8,275 bases of DNA from NCBI GenBank assembly GCA_017552495.1, contig JAFZPW010000065.1, forward strand, positions 1-8,275, written 5' to 3'. The stretch comes from Clostridia bacterium. GTDB taxonomy: Bacteria > Bacillota > Clostridia > Oscillospirales > Butyricicoccaceae. The notes under the pieces were generated by a model, which saw only the letters and a program-made list of their open reading frames with translations, did not search any database and had not been told where the DNA came from. This document shows, piece after piece, positions 1 to 5,474 of this stretch. The position numbers were made by a program, and so were the translations under genes. Positions within the stretch are counted from its first letter, which is position 1, and every line of letters starts with the position of its first letter.

Positions 1-524
1 AGGATCAGCGGGTTTTTCACAACGCCCGCCAGCGCCCGTCCGAAAGACGCCCGGCCGGGCTTTTGTCCGCCGGCCTCCGCGCCCAGAATGATGACGGAAA
101 AGGCGTTGCTGATGGGCACGCCCGCCAGCACGATCAGCGGGGCGTAGGTCAGGCTGCCGCAGATGCTTCCCATCAGCACCGCGCCCAAAAGCGCGGTGTT
201 GCCGCGAAAGGCCCCCTGGGTAAAGGCGCCCACCTCATCCTTGCGCGGCAAAAGCAGATGAGCGGGAAGCCAGATGAGCAGGGGATAGAGCACGCTGGCG
301 GCGGCGGTGAACAGCAGAAACCGCCCGTCGACCAACTGATCGGGCCGCAGAACGGCGATTTGGCGAAACAGCATGGCGGGCAGCGCCGCCGTGAATACCA
401 GCCGGTTGCTCACCCGGCAGAAATCATGGATCAAAAGCCCCGTCCGGCGCAGCAGATATCCCAGTACCATCACGGCAAAGACCGGAACGGTGGCGCCGAG
501 GCTGAAGAAAAAGTGATCCCACAT
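1..524 (-). CDS. AEC family transporter (auxin efflux carrier / malate permease type), N-terminal part
   Basis: This reading frame on the minus strand starts at the ATG at 524-522 and is open to the window edge, giving 174 residues of a protein whose family is usually about 300-320 residues. The start is supported by a GGAG ribosome binding site 7 bases upstream. The product is a hydrophobic inner-membrane protein. Membrane segments are visible at about residues 6-26, 38-58, 68-88, 105-125 and 127-147. Family-typical stretches include RLVFTAALPAMLF (41-53), QGAFRGNTALLG (103-114) and a final KNPLI before the edge, all characteristic of the AEC (Mem_trans) family. Known members export or import small organic acids such as malate or malonate, and plant relatives move auxin; the substrate here cannot be inferred. 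It is transcribed divergently from the LCP gene. No frameshift is seen in the visible part. Family assignment is confident, function in detail is not. Confidence 0.86.
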   Translation of the reverse strand, partial: MWDHFFFSLGATVPVFAVMVLGYLLRRTGLLIHDFCRVSNRLVFTAALPAMLFRQIAVLRPDQLVDGRFLLFTAAASVLYPLLIWLPAHLLLPRKDEVGAFTQGAFRGNTALLGAVLMGSICGSLTYAPLIVLAGVPISNAFSVIILGAEAGGQKPGRASFGRALAGVVKNPLI

Positions 525-531
525 AGTTACG

Positions 532-535
532 CTCC
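532..535 (-). promoter_or_regulatory. Ribosome binding site of the AEC transporter gene
   Basis: On the minus strand the sequence TTGGAG lies just before the ATG at 524, with GGAG ending 7 bases from the start codon. It supports this start. Confidence 0.65.
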
Positions 536-580
536 AAGGAACTTTTTTGAAAGGCGGAAGTCTGAACAACAGCCCAGATC

Positions 581-609
581 ATCATATCACACTGCGGGAA
601 GAATGTAAA
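581..609 (-). promoter_or_regulatory. Sigma-A type promoter for the AEC transporter gene
   Basis: Read on the minus strand there is a -35 box TTTACA (609-604) and a -10 box TATGAT (586-581) separated by exactly 17 bases. Each differs from consensus by one base. Transcription would begin near 574, giving a leader of about 50 bases before the ATG at 524. The match is seen in sequence; activity is inferred. Confidence 0.72.
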
Positions 610-625
610 ATAAAAAGTAAGCGCC

Positions 626-659
626 GGAATTTCCAGGTCTTTGTGAATTTTGGAAATTC
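626..659. promoter_or_regulatory. Candidate operator: two palindromes between divergent promoters
   Basis: GGAATTTCC (626-634) is a perfect palindrome around a central T. GAATTT-TGG-AAATTC (645-659) is a second palindrome. Their centres (630 and 652) are 22 bases apart, about two helical turns. The outer arms also form a 9-base inverted repeat, GAATTTCCA (627-635) with TGGAAATTC (651-659). The element lies between the -35 box of the AEC promoter and the promoter of the LCP gene, where a dimeric regulator could touch both. No regulator family is recognised. The repeats are seen directly; the regulatory role is inferred. Confidence 0.35.
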
Positions 660-701
660 AGGATTTTTAAGCATTTTCTTGTAGCGTCGCGGGAAAAACT
701 G

Positions 702-710
702 TGCTATACT
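702..710 (+). promoter_or_regulatory. Extended -10 promoter for the LCP gene
   Basis: TGCTATACT is an extended -10 element (TG-N-TATACT, -10 box at 705-710, one mismatch to TATAAT). No good -35 box lies 17 bases upstream (TAGCGT at 682-687); a TTGTAG at 679-684 would need a 20-base spacer. Extended -10 promoters tolerate a weak -35. Transcription would start near 717 and leave a leader of roughly 75 bases. Confidence 0.6.
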
Positions 711-776
711 GATTTTTACGAGCACAATCGGAACAGATGGCGCCCGCCTGGGCCGCCGGATCAAATTGCAGATAAC

Positions 777-783
777 AGGAGAG
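777..783 (+). promoter_or_regulatory. Ribosome binding site of the LCP gene
   Basis: AGGAGAG lies 8 bases before the ATG at 792 and fixes this start. Confidence 0.75.
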
Positions 784-791
784 AATATCCT

Positions 792-1859
792 ATGGGAAAA
801 CATGAAATCGCTGCGGAGCCGAGAAAAAAGAAAATCTGGTTCTGGATCCTCCTGGCCGTGCTGGTGGTGGCCGGCTGCTATGTGAGCTGGTTTTTTACCA
901 CGGCGCCCAGCCAGCAGAAAAATCTGGGTCATTCGGTCATAACCGACCCGGACAAGAATTCGTCGGATCCCGGCTCGTCGGCCGCCGGAACCGATCCGCT
1001 GAATCCCAATCAAAACAGCGATCTGGAGGATCCCGACGCCCCCAAGGTGACGGACGGCAGCGGCCGCCAGATGAAAAAGGGCTATTATACCATCCTTCTG
1101 GCCGGGACCACCGATGATTACAATACCGACACGTTGATGCTCTGCTCGGTGGATTCTGTGAACAAAAAGGTCAACATCGTGTCCATCAACCGGGACACGC
1201 AGATCGACGTGAAATCCAACAATAAAAAAATCAACGCAGCCTATGGCCGGGCGGGGGTGGAGGCGCTGTGCGCCGACGTCACCGAGATTACCGGCGTTCC
1301 CGTGAATTTTTATGTGGTGGTCAATATGCAGTCTTTTAAGGAGATCGTGGACCTCATCGGCGGCGTGCAGTATGATGTGCCCATCAATATGGTGCATTAC
1401 GATCCCGATCCCAAGTTCGACATCAATTTGAAAAAGGGCGATCAGCTTCTGGACGGCGTCAAGGCGCTGCAGTTTGTCCGCTACCGCAGCACCTCGGAGA
1501 ACGACTTTGGCCGGGTCAACCGCCAGAAGGATTTTCTTGTCGCCGCCATGAAGCAGGTGATGGCCAACTTCAGCGTCACCCAGATCAAGGATTATATCGA
1601 CATCATCAACCAGAATCTCAAGACCAACATGACGGTGCAGGAAATGGTTTGGTTTTATCTCAATGTGGTCAATGGACTGAACTTCGACGAGGATGTCCAT
1701 TGCGATACGATGCCCTATGCGTCCACCGGCTATTACAACAAGGTTTCTTATGTCTATCTCAACCCCGCGCAGGTGGTGGAATTCGTTAACGAATATCTCA
1801 ACCCTTACACCGAGGACATCACCGAAGACGACGTGCATATCCCCCATTATAAAGATTGA
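792..1859 (+). CDS. LytR-CpsA-Psr (LCP) family cell-wall glycopolymer transferase
   Basis: The 355-residue product is a complete LCP protein. It has a short basic cytoplasmic tail (RKKK at 11-14), one membrane-spanning signal anchor (about 15-36), a polar Ser/Pro/Asn/Asp-rich linker (about 40-95) and the LCP catalytic domain (about 98-255), which would face outside. Conserved family residues are present: the TDTLML motif with D113, SINRDT with R134 and D135, and the FVRYR...D.GR..RQ signature with R230, R232, D238, R241, R244 and Q245. These bind the pyrophosphate of a polyprenyl-linked substrate and Mg2+ in characterised members. Known enzymes move teichoic acid, capsule or other glycopolymers from undecaprenyl phosphate carriers to peptidoglycan. 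The substrate polymer here is unknown, and no glycan genes are adjacent. A C-terminal stretch of about 100 residues after the domain has no motif I can name. The gene appears monocistronic, with its own promoter and a terminator 12 bases after the stop. Confidence 0.93.
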   Translation: MGKHEIAAEPRKKKIWFWILLAVLVVAGCYVSWFFTTAPSQQKNLGHSVITDPDKNSSDPGSSAAGTDPLNPNQNSDLEDPDAPKVTDGSGRQMKKGYYTILLAGTTDDYNTDTLMLCSVDSVNKKVNIVSINRDTQIDVKSNNKKINAAYGRAGVEALCADVTEITGVPVNFYVVVNMQSFKEIVDLIGGVQYDVPINMVHYDPDPKFDINLKKGDQLLDGVKALQFVRYRSTSENDFGRVNRQKDFLVAAMKQVMANFSVTQIKDYIDIINQNLKTNMTVQEMVWFYLNVVNGLNFDEDVHCDTMPYASTGYYNKVSYVYLNPAQVVEFVNEYLNPYTEDITEDDVHIPHYKD

Positions 1860-1871
1860 TCGCCCGTTTGC

Positions 1872-1910
1872 GCGGCCCCATCCAACCTTCGGATGGGGCC
1901 GCTTGCTTTT
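1872..1910 (+). terminator. Rho-independent terminator of the LCP gene
   Basis: A perfect 12-base-pair GC-rich stem, GCGGCCCCATCC (1872-1883) with GGATGGGGCCGC (1891-1902), encloses a 7-base loop. It is followed by a T-rich tail, TTGCTTTT (1903-1910). It begins 12 bases after the LCP stop codon. The T run is interrupted, but the stem is very stable. It separates the LCP transcript from the ATPase operon. Confidence 0.85.
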
Positions 1911-1967
1911 CTGCGGGAAAATCTTAATCTTTTTGTCAATTTCTCATGGAAATCCGGTGAAAAAAAC

Positions 1968-1996
1968 TTGAAAAAAATACCATTATGCGATATGAT
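1968..1996 (+). promoter_or_regulatory. Sigma-A type promoter of the V/A-type ATPase operon
   Basis: TTGAAA (1968-1973) and TATGAT (1991-1996) are separated by exactly 17 bases. The region upstream (about 1916-1967) is rich in A and T runs, resembling an UP element. Transcription would start near 2003, leaving a leader of about 77 bases before the first gene. An imperfect palindrome, CCATTATGCGATATGATGG (1980-1998), overlaps the -10 box and could be an operator. Confidence 0.78.
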
Positions 1997-2016
1997 GGTT
2001 TTTAGATTTGCTGAGG

Positions 2017-2034
2017 CGCGGCCGGAGGGCCGTG
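2017..2034 (+). other. Stem-loop in the 5' leader of the ATPase operon
   Basis: CGCGGCC (2017-2023) pairs with GGCCGTG (2028-2034), including one G-U pair, around a GGAG tetraloop. It begins about 14 bases after the predicted transcription start. No T run follows, so it is not a terminator. It may stabilise the 5' end of the long mRNA or affect translation; this is inference. Confidence 0.45.
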
Positions 2035-2065
2035 ACCGTTCAAAAGTCGAAAAATTATCAAAAAA

Positions 2066-2074
2066 GAGGGGGTG
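2066..2074 (+). promoter_or_regulatory. Ribosome binding site deciding the start of the first ATPase gene
   Basis: GAGGGGGTG precedes the ATG at 2080 by 5 bases. An in-frame ATG at 2008 would sit about 5 bases from the predicted transcription start without any such site, so 2080 is the better start. Confidence 0.65.
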
Positions 2075-2079
2075 TGCCG

Positions 2080-2394
2080 ATGTCATTTGAAGCGATCGAA
2101 AGCATCCTGCAGGCAGAAGCGCAGGCCAAAGCCGCCGTAGCGGAAGCCGAAGCAAAAGCCAGGCAGATGCTGACCGACGCCGAAGAAGCCGGAAAAGCCG
2201 CCGTGGAGGCGGCGGGGATCAAGGCCGACGCCGAGTTGGCAGGACTGCGTGACCGCGCACAGGCGCAGGCCGAAGCTGAAGCCGAAAAACGGAAGGCGGC
2301 GCTGGAGCAGGAAAAAGCGCAGCTAAAAGCCCGCGCACAGGCAAGGCTCGAACAAGCAGCGGCTCTCGTGGTGGAAAGGATCGTGAACGACTAA
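2080..2394 (+). CDS. ntpF: V/A-type ATPase peripheral stalk subunit G (also called H)
   Basis: The 104-residue product is almost entirely one long charged alpha helix, with Ala/Glu/Lys/Arg/Gln repeats such as AEAQAKAAVAEAEAKA near the N-terminus and AQAQAEAEAEK in the middle. It ends in a more hydrophobic tail, AAALVVERIVND. This composition and length match the G-type (AhaH, NtpF) stalk subunit, which pairs with subunit E to form the peripheral stalks holding the catalytic head still against rotation. Two copies per complex are usual. Sequence alone would be weak evidence because low-complexity coiled coils look alike, but its place as first gene directly before subunit I matches the ntp operon order. 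The stop codon TAA abuts the ATG of the next gene with no gap. Subunit names differ between systems: NtpF of Enterococcus hirae is the G/H stalk type. Confidence 0.85.
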   Translation: MSFEAIESILQAEAQAKAAVAEAEAKARQMLTDAEEAGKAAVEAAGIKADAELAGLRDRAQAQAEAEAEKRKAALEQEKAQLKARAQARLEQAAALVVERIVND

Positions 2395-4344
2395 ATGGCC
2401 ATTGTAACAATGAAAAAACTCCGGCTGATGGTCGCCCGCGATCAGAAAGATGCGCTTTTGCGCGAACTGGCCCTTCACGGCTGGGTGGAGATTGCTGAGA
2501 TCGGCGATCGGATGCAGGAGGCCGAAGAGCGGGGCGCGGTGGTTCGGGAAACCAGCGACCTGATCGCCCTCAAGACCCGGCAGGCCGCGCTGGATCACGC
2601 CCTGTCGATCCTTGACCGTTACGCGCCCGTGAAAACGCCGCTGCTTTCGGCCAGACCGGAAAAAGAGGCGGCGCAGCTTCTCACAGACGAGGGCGTCGCC
2701 GCTGCCGAACAAACGGCGCGGGAGATCCGCGAGGCGGAGGATACGATCAAGCGAATCACCGCCGAGGCGAGCCGCCAGCACGGCGTGATGGAGTCTCTGA
2801 TGCCCTGGTTGGATCTGGATCTGCCGCTGAACACACAGGGGACGCGCCGCACGTCCGTGGCGCTGGGCTGTTTCTCGGCAAAGCAGTCCATGGAGACGGT
2901 GGAAGCCGCCTTGACGCAAGCCGCGGAAGAAGCCGCGCTGTTCCGCGTCTCCGACGACAAAAACCAGCAGTATGTGGCGCTGGTGTGCCTGAAGGAAGCG
3001 ATGCCTGCCGCGCTGGAGGCGCTGCGACCCTTCGGCTTTGCGCCCTCCGCCGTTACGGGAATGGACGGCACTGCCCGGGAATGTATGGCGCGGGCAGAAA
3101 GGACGCTGCAGGATCTGGAGGCGGAAAAGGACGGCTGCGTTCAGCGCATTCGCATGGCTGCGGACCGGCGGGACGCCATGAAGATGGCTTCCGACCGACT
3201 GGGAACCCGGCTGGCGCTGGCCGGCGCGGAAAACCGGCTTTACGGCACCGAATCCGTTTTGCTGGCCGAGGGCTGGCTGCCGGCGGACGACGAAAAGCGG
3301 GTGAAGGAACTGCTCGATCGGTTCGACTGCGCCTATGCGTTTTCCGATCCCACAGAGGAGGAGATCCCCGACGTGCCGGTGAAGCTCAAGAGCAATATCT
3401 TTACCCGGTCCATGAACTGCATCACCGAGCAGTATTCGCTTCCCGCCTACAACGGCGTGGACCCCAACCCCATCATGGCGCCGTTTTTCATCCTGTTTTT
3501 CGGTATGATGATGGCCGACATGGCCTACGGCATTTTGATGATTGCGGGTTCGCTGCTCTTTTTGAAAAAGAAGCGCCCCGATGACCCCAGTTTCATGGAG
3601 ATGATTTTCTGGTGCGGCATCAGCACCGTTGTCTTCGGCGCGCTGACGGGCGGCTTCTTCGGAGATTTTATTCCGCAGCTCTGCAAGATCATCAATCCCA
3701 ACAGCACCTTTGCGTTGCCGGCGCTGTTCACCCCGCTGAACGACACCATGGCCATCATGATCGGCTCGCTGGTTCTCGGCCTTATCCAGATTTTTACCGG
3801 CATGGCGGTGTGCACAGTCAAGAAGACCAGGGACGGCCATTTCGCCGACGCCCTGTGGGAGGAGATCACCTGGTGGGTCATCCTGGCTGGCGTGGCGCTG
3901 ATGGTGCTCAAGATCGGCACGGTGCACGGTGTGCCCGTGGTGCTGGTCATCGGCGGGATCATGCTGGTTTACGGCGCTACCCGCAACGCCAAAGGCTTCG
4001 GCAAGGTGACGTCGCTGGTGGCGGCGATCTATAACGGCGTAACGGGCTATTTCAGCGATACGCTGTCTTATGTCCGCATTATGGCGCTGATGTTGTCCGG
4101 CTCGGTCATCGCGCAGGTGTTCAATACGTTGGGCGCGACCTTTGGAAGCGTGATCTTGTTTGTCGTCATTTCGATGATCGGCAATATGCTCAATCTGGCG
4201 CTCAATCTGCTGGGCTGTTACGTCCACGATATGCGTCTGCAATTTCTGGAGTTTTTCAATCGGTTTTATCAAGCGGGCGGAAAGGCGTATCAGCCGCTGG
4301 CCCCGCAAACAAAGTATGTGCAAGTAATGAAGGAGGAACAATAA
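2395..4344 (+). CDS. ntpI: V/A-type ATPase membrane subunit I (subunit a homologue)
   Basis: The 649-residue protein is close to the usual bacterial length (about 650). The start MAIVTMKKLRL is the family's typical N-terminus and supports the ATG at 2395 over the one at 2410. Residues 1 to about 355 form the soluble half, with coiled-coil stretches that contact the peripheral stalks. From about 360 onward come roughly seven membrane helices (about 361-390, 404-427, 452-475, 491-511, 513-531, 557-580, 585-608). The conserved segment NPIMAPFFILFFGMMMAD begins the membrane half. The essential arginine of the ion path is R561 in SYVRIMAL, and HDMRLQFLEFF with R614 and E619 is also conserved. The subunit provides the two half-channels next to the K ring and works as the stator. 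No good Shine-Dalgarno sequence sits at normal spacing (AAAGGA ends 14 bases upstream), so translation is probably coupled to the preceding gene. Confidence 0.95.
   Translation: MAIVTMKKLRLMVARDQKDALLRELALHGWVEIAEIGDRMQEAEERGAVVRETSDLIALKTRQAALDHALSILDRYAPVKTPLLSARPEKEAAQLLTDEGVAAAEQTAREIREAEDTIKRITAEASRQHGVMESLMPWLDLDLPLNTQGTRRTSVALGCFSAKQSMETVEAALTQAAEEAALFRVSDDKNQQYVALVCLKEAMPAALEALRPFGFAPSAVTGMDGTARECMARAERTLQDLEAEKDGCVQRIRMAADRRDAMKMASDRLGTRLALAGAENRLYGTESVLLAEGWLPADDEKRVKELLDRFDCAYAFSDPTEEEIPDVPVKLKSNIFTRSMNCITEQYSLPAYNGVDPNPIMAPFFILFFGMMMADMAYGILMIAGSLLFLKKKRPDDPSFMEMIFWCGISTVVFGALTGGFFGDFIPQLCKIINPNSTFALPALFTPLNDTMAIMIGSLVLGLIQIFTGMAVCTVKKTRDGHFADALWEEITWWVILAGVALMVLKIGTVHGVPVVLVIGGIMLVYGATRNAKGFGKVTSLVAAIYNGVTGYFSDTLSYVRIMALMLSGSVIAQVFNTLGATFGSVILFVVISMIGNMLNLALNLLGCYVHDMRLQFLEFFNRFYQAGGKAYQPLAPQTKYVQVMKEEQ
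4330..4336 (+). promoter_or_regulatory. Consensus ribosome binding site of subunit K
   Basis: AAGGAGG matches the anti-Shine-Dalgarno sequence perfectly and lies 9 bases before the ATG at 4346. It sits inside the last codons of subunit I. K is needed in the most copies per complex. Confidence 0.8.
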
Positions 4345-4345
4345 C

Positions 4346-4837
4346 ATGGCTGCTTTTTTTGAATCTTTTGGTGGACTGGGTCTGGCGTTTTTGGGCGCCG
4401 CGCTGGCCGTCGGCCTGTGCTGCGTGGGCTCCGCAAAGGGCACCGGCATGGTGGGTGAGGCCGCTGCCGGCCTGACCGCTGAGGATCCCGAAAAGTCTAC
4501 GAAGTGCCTGATTCTGCAGGTGCTTCCCGGCACCCAGGGCCTTTACGGCATGGTGGCGTGGTTCTTTGTTCTGCTGCAGATCGGCGTCTTCGGCGGCAGC
4601 GGCATTCAGACGATTACCGTTTCCCAGGGCCTGACCATACTGGCCGCTTGTCTGCCTATCGCGCTGGGCGGCTGGCTGTCCGCCAAATTTCAGGGCCGTG
4701 TGGCAGCCGCTTCGGTCAACATCGTCGCCAAGCACCCCGAGGCTGCCACCAAAGGCATCATTTTCTGCGGTATTGTGGAGTTTTACGCGATTCTGTCCCT
4801 GCTGGCCACCATTCTGCTGCTCATGAATGCTCTGTAA
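4346..4837 (+). CDS. ntpK: V/A-type ATPase proteolipid subunit K (rotor ring, probably Na+ binding)
   Basis: The 163-residue protein is a fused double hairpin with four membrane helices (about 9-30, 55-80, 93-113, 136-160), the V-type form rather than the short two-helix c subunit. The two halves repeat the pattern GSAKGTGMVGEAAAGL / KFQGRVAAASVNI and KCLILQVLPGTQGLYG / KGIIFCGIVEFYAIL. Only the second hairpin carries the ion-binding carboxylate, E145. The residues that coordinate Na+ in Enterococcus hirae NtpK (Leu61, Thr64, Gln65, Gln110, Glu139, with Tyr68 contacting the Glu) all have counterparts: L60, T63, Q64, Q116, E145 and Y67. About ten copies form the rotating ring that carries ions past subunit I. 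The stop codon is part of the next gene's ribosome binding site. Na+ specificity is inferred from these ligands, not shown. Confidence 0.96.
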   Translation: MAAFFESFGGLGLAFLGAALAVGLCCVGSAKGTGMVGEAAAGLTAEDPEKSTKCLILQVLPGTQGLYGMVAWFFVLLQIGVFGGSGIQTITVSQGLTILAACLPIALGGWLSAKFQGRVAAASVNIVAKHPEAATKGIIFCGIVEFYAILSLLATILLLMNAL

Positions 4838-4842
4838 GGAGG
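4836..4842 (+). promoter_or_regulatory. Ribosome binding site deciding the start of subunit E
   Basis: AAGGAGG overlaps the TAA stop of subunit K and lies 5 bases before the ATG at 4848. An upstream in-frame ATG at 4827 lies before this site and inside the K gene, so it is not the start. Confidence 0.78.
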
Positions 4843-4847
4843 GCGCC

Positions 4848-5444
4848 ATGAACGGACTGGAAAAGATCAACGAACGGATCCGTCAGGAAAGCCAGACGCA
4901 GGCCGAAACGATCTTGGCCGAGGCCCGGCAGCAGTGCGAAGCGATCAAAGCGCGTTGGGAAGCGGAAGCGAAGCAGGTTTATGAGACCCGCATGAGCGCC
5001 GGACGGCAGGATATTCAAGAGCAGGCGGCGAGTCTGGAACGCATCGCCCGGCTGGAGAGCAAAAAAGAGCTTTTGCAGCTCAAGCAGGATCTGGTGTCCG
5101 CCGGCTTTGACAAGGCCCGCGACGCCATCTCCGCCCTGCCCGCCCAGCAGTATTGCGCCTTTTTGGCGAAATTGGCCGCCAATGCCGCCGCAGGCGGCGA
5201 GGCCGTGATTTTGAACCAAAAGGATCGTGCCGCGCACGGCGCACAGGTGGTAAAGGCCGCCAACGAAGCGCTGCAAAAGGCGGGGAAGCCCGCCGGACTC
5301 ACGCTGGCCGAGGATACCGGAGATTTTTCCGGCGGACTGATTCTGCGCCGGGGCAGCGTGGAGACCAACTGCACCACCGAGCTGCTGGTGGAGCTCTGCC
5401 GCGGGGATATGGCGGCAAAGCTGGCCGGCATCCTCTTCGACTGA
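4848..5444 (+). CDS. ntpE: V/A-type ATPase peripheral stalk subunit E
   Basis: The 198-residue product has the two-part build of subunit E. Residues 1 to about 85 form a long charged helix (ERIRQESQTQAETILAEAR and following), which pairs with the G/H subunit. A globular C-terminal domain follows (about 90-198), which in known structures binds the top of subunit B. The C-terminal family signature is clear at 161-180: FSGGLILRRGSVETN followed by a short helix, ending in KLAGILFD. The length matches the family (about 190-205). Two E/G pairs form the peripheral stalks of bacterial V/A-ATPases. The gene starts 10 bases after the K stop, with translational coupling likely. The next gene follows after 30 bases. 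Confidence 0.93.
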   Translation: MNGLEKINERIRQESQTQAETILAEARQQCEAIKARWEAEAKQVYETRMSAGRQDIQEQAASLERIARLESKKELLQLKQDLVSAGFDKARDAISALPAQQYCAFLAKLAANAAAGGEAVILNQKDRAAHGAQVVKAANEALQKAGKPAGLTLAEDTGDFSGGLILRRGSVETNCTTELLVELCRGDMAAKLAGILFD

Positions 5445-5461
5445 CGGCGCGTCCCGACGTT

Positions 5462-5467
5462 AGGAGG
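5462..5467 (+). promoter_or_regulatory. Ribosome binding site deciding the TTG start of subunit C
   Basis: AGGAGG lies 7 bases before TTG at 5475. No ATG is available at suitable spacing; the first in-frame ATG is 13 codons further on (5514) and would cut into the conserved N-terminus. Confidence 0.75.
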
Positions 5468-5474
5468 GAAGAAC

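Noticed and set aside
63..608. A 181-codon open frame on the plus strand at the left end
   Set aside because: It is antisense to the AEC transporter frame, which has membrane segments, family motifs, a ribosome binding site and a promoter. The plus-strand product is Gln/Arg/His-rich with no domain.
582..1847. A 421-codon open frame on the minus strand opposite the LCP gene
   Set aside because: The LCP frame has all catalytic motifs, a promoter, a ribosome binding site and a terminator. The antisense product has repetitive Ile/His/Val content and no recognisable domain, and it overlaps the divergent promoter region.
2008..2079. An N-terminal extension of the first ATPase subunit from ATG 2008
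   Set aside because: It would start about 5 bases after the predicted transcription start, lacks a ribosome binding site and contains the leader hairpin. ATG 2080 has a good site and gives the normal family length.
2104..2330. Apparent DNA repeats in the G/H stalk gene
   Set aside because: The repetition reflects the Ala/Glu/Lys codons of a coiled-coil helix and not tandem DNA repeats; codons vary between units.
2323..4533. A 736-codon open frame on the minus strand opposite subunits I and K
   Set aside because: It is antisense to well-supported ATPase genes. Its translation is rich in His, Arg and Gln without any domain pattern, typical of the complement of a codon-biased GC-rich gene, and it crosses gene boundaries.
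5445..5474. Possible extra regulatory element between subunits E and C
   Set aside because: The 30 bases hold only a ribosome binding site; no hairpin or promoter was found.
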